From: G963674685 sp963674685
GTDB lineage: Bacteria; Lernaellota; Lernaellaia; JACKCT01
Length of the DNA: 64,000 nucleotides
Assembly: GCA_963674685.2 (NCBI GenBank)
Contig: CAXXWT010000007.1
Coordinates: 906,633-970,632, forward strand
Reading direction: 5' to 3'
In this document: piece by piece, positions 63,131-64,000 of the stretch
Numbering within the stretch: position 1 is the first letter of the stretch
Layout of the letters: the number at the start of each line of letters is the position of its first letter
The notes under the pieces: generated by a model
Database searches by the model: none
What the model was told of the DNA's origin: nothing
Seen by the model: only the letters and a program-made list of their open reading frames with translations
Position numbers and translations under genes: made by a program

Positions 63131-63221
63131 CTTGCGAGGCCCGCTTGATTCTCAGCCTCAAATTCAAACGACTTGCGAGGCTTGGCTGGTTTTTCGCCTC
63201 AAATTTATTTGACCTGCGAGG
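63131..63221. repeat. 41-bp tandem repeats
   Basis: cttgcgagg at 63131, cttgcgagg at 63172 and cctgcgagg at 63213: exact 41-bp spacing. The intervening text (cgcttgattctcagcctcaaattcaaa, ggctggtttttcgcctcaaatttattt) is about two-thirds identical between units. Third unit truncated. Confidence 0.65.
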
Positions 63222-63585
63222 TTTGCGTGGGCTTCAACCATGATATATCCGTGGGCTAAACCTGATTGATTCTTGCTGGAAAAATCCGCAAACTTCTTTG
63301 TCAAACAACGCATAAGTCTTTGAAATTTCAAATATCTTTGGCTAGGATTTAGGGTTTCGAGTCTCGGGTTTGTCCGGTCCCGGGTTTCAGATTTCGAGAC
63401 TGCGCGCGCGTGGCGCAGCCGAAGTGGTTCCAGGTCCTCTTTGCCTGGTACGACCGAGACTGCACGCGCGCGTGGCGCAGCCGCTACTACTCTGCGAAGC
63501 GGCGCTTCGCTACGAAGCACGAGCCCCGGCTGTTTCTGGTGAGCACGCCAATCCACCCCAACATGTTCGCAATTCGCGCCCTTTC

Positions 63586-63614
63586 TTGACCTTTTTATGG
63601 CGCTGTTGTAAGGG
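63586..63614 (+). promoter_or_regulatory. Tentative tig promoter
   Basis: ttgacc (63586-63591), a 17-nt spacer and taaggg (63609-63614). The -35 is good, the -10 weak. It lies 66 nt before the tig ATG. Confidence 0.3.
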
Positions 63615-63680
63615 AGTGGGGCTTTTGGCCGAAAGTAGGGTTTATCCGGTTTCAAACGATCAACAACAGCGGGAAACATT

Positions 63681-64000
63681 ATGGAAATCAAGGTCGAGTC
63701 GCCCTCCGGCGTCAAGAGAAGAATTCTCATCACCGTGGACGCGGATCGGGTGAAAACCGAGCGCAACAAGCTTTTCAAGAAGGTTCGCAAACAGGCGCAG
63801 ATCCGGGGATTTCGTCCGGGTAAAGCGCCCCGGCTCTTTTGGAGCGCTATTACGGCGAAAACATCAACGAGGAACTGTCGGGCGATCTGATGGAAGAGGC
63901 CCTGAAAAAGGCTTTTGAAGAGCATAAGCTGAAAGTCGTGGCCCGTCCGGAAATAGAATCCAGCGAACTGAAAGAAGACGGCGCCTTCAGCGCTTCGGCC
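63681..64000 (+). pseudogene. tig: Trigger factor (5' part, frameshifted, cut by window edge)
   Basis: Ribosome-associated chaperone and peptidyl-prolyl isomerase. Residues 1-51 are the N-terminal ribosome-binding domain with the signature GFRPGKAP. The frame then runs to a false stop at 63888; a +1 shift near 63832-63838 (ccccggctctttt) restores LLERYYGENINEELSGDLMEEALKKAFEEHKLKVVARPEIES up to the window end, exactly the expected continuation. So one base is missing in the sequence, either a real mutation or an assembly error. Since tig is usually conserved, error is quite likely. Start ATG with a weak gggaaac ribosome site. Confidence 0.8.

Larger units (their letters stand above)
62916..63680. 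other. Long repeat-rich intergenic region before trigger factor
   Basis: No supported ORF. 63131-63221 has three repeats of ~41 bp; ~63036-63103 and ~63278-63347 are a diverged 70-bp duplication (aaaaatccgc...aaattcaaat). Around 63350-63400 are short gggtttc-like repeats, and around 63400-63490 a doubled gactgc-cgcgcg-tggcgcagccg. The last 90 bp should hold the tig promoter. Confidence 0.5.

Noticed and set aside
63131..63221. 41-bp repeats as CRISPR
   Set aside because: The whole unit is repeated, only three copies, diverged, no cas genes.

Overview
The window comes from a GC-rich Gram-negative bacterium with many lipoproteins and large membrane glycosyltransferase-like proteins. Five secreted lipoproteins carry long Asp/Asn-rich runs just after the lipobox. 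Together with group IIC intron, dockerin-like, FG-GAP/UnbV, GxGYxYP and SxtJ/carbamoyltransferase content, this fits an uncultured delta-proteobacteria-like lineage (Myxococcota or Candidatus Lernaellota type). That placement is inference; there is no rRNA gene here to test it.

Layout. 0-8.3 kb: a lytic transglycosylase (cut by the left edge), a fused aspartokinase/diaminopimelate decarboxylase followed by dapA, then a DciA-like protein overlapping a membrane protein. 8.3-17 kb: a Fic protein with phased repeats upstream, a PTPS-related membrane protein, an Ig-like lipoprotein, a group IIC intron sitting directly on a terminator poly-T, then an SxtJ/carbamoyltransferase pair. 17-30 kb: a dockerin-tailed Asp-rich lipoprotein with a 104-bp tandem repeat at its 3' end, a VOC protein, a histidine kinase, an MBL hydrolase, TrmJ, and a 1379-residue acyl-CoA dehydratase activase co-transcribed with a TetR regulator that has an inverted-repeat operator candidate. 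31.2-35.4 kb: a strikingly AT-rich two-gene island encoding a SIR2-like NADase-type protein and a ~1000-residue partner. 35.5-47 kb: tandem paralogous GT-C proteins, a lipoprotein alpha/beta hydrolase, LL-DAP aminotransferase (DapL), an SGNH hydrolase, a SRPBCC protein, a prenyl synthase and a histone-deacetylase-like protein. 47-54 kb: a DEDDh exonuclease, a second histidine kinase, a prepilin peptidase, and a GT-C pseudogene coupled to an SGNH hydrolase. 54-64 kb: a DUF5989-like microprotein, an alpha/beta hydrolase, a hotdog thioesterase, a B12-binding-like protein, three large lipoproteins, a repeat-filled gap and the start of trigger factor with an apparent frameshift.

How the genes work together. 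lysAC, dapA and dapL give three parts of lysine/peptidoglycan DAP synthesis by the aminotransferase route. The lipoproteins, GT-C proteins, SGNH hydrolases and carbamoyltransferase look like envelope glycan and surface-protein functions. The SIR2 island is the best candidate for an undescribed system: its catalytic motifs are intact, the partner overlaps it translationally and has no visible NTPase motif, and its base composition marks it as acquired. An abortive-infection, NAD-depleting antiphage role is inference from known SIR2 defence families (ThsA, DSR2).

Intergenic DNA is rich in repeats: a palindromic family with arms of about 58 nt at four loci, a 104-bp tandem array, 41-bp repeats, and several MITE-like inverted repeats.
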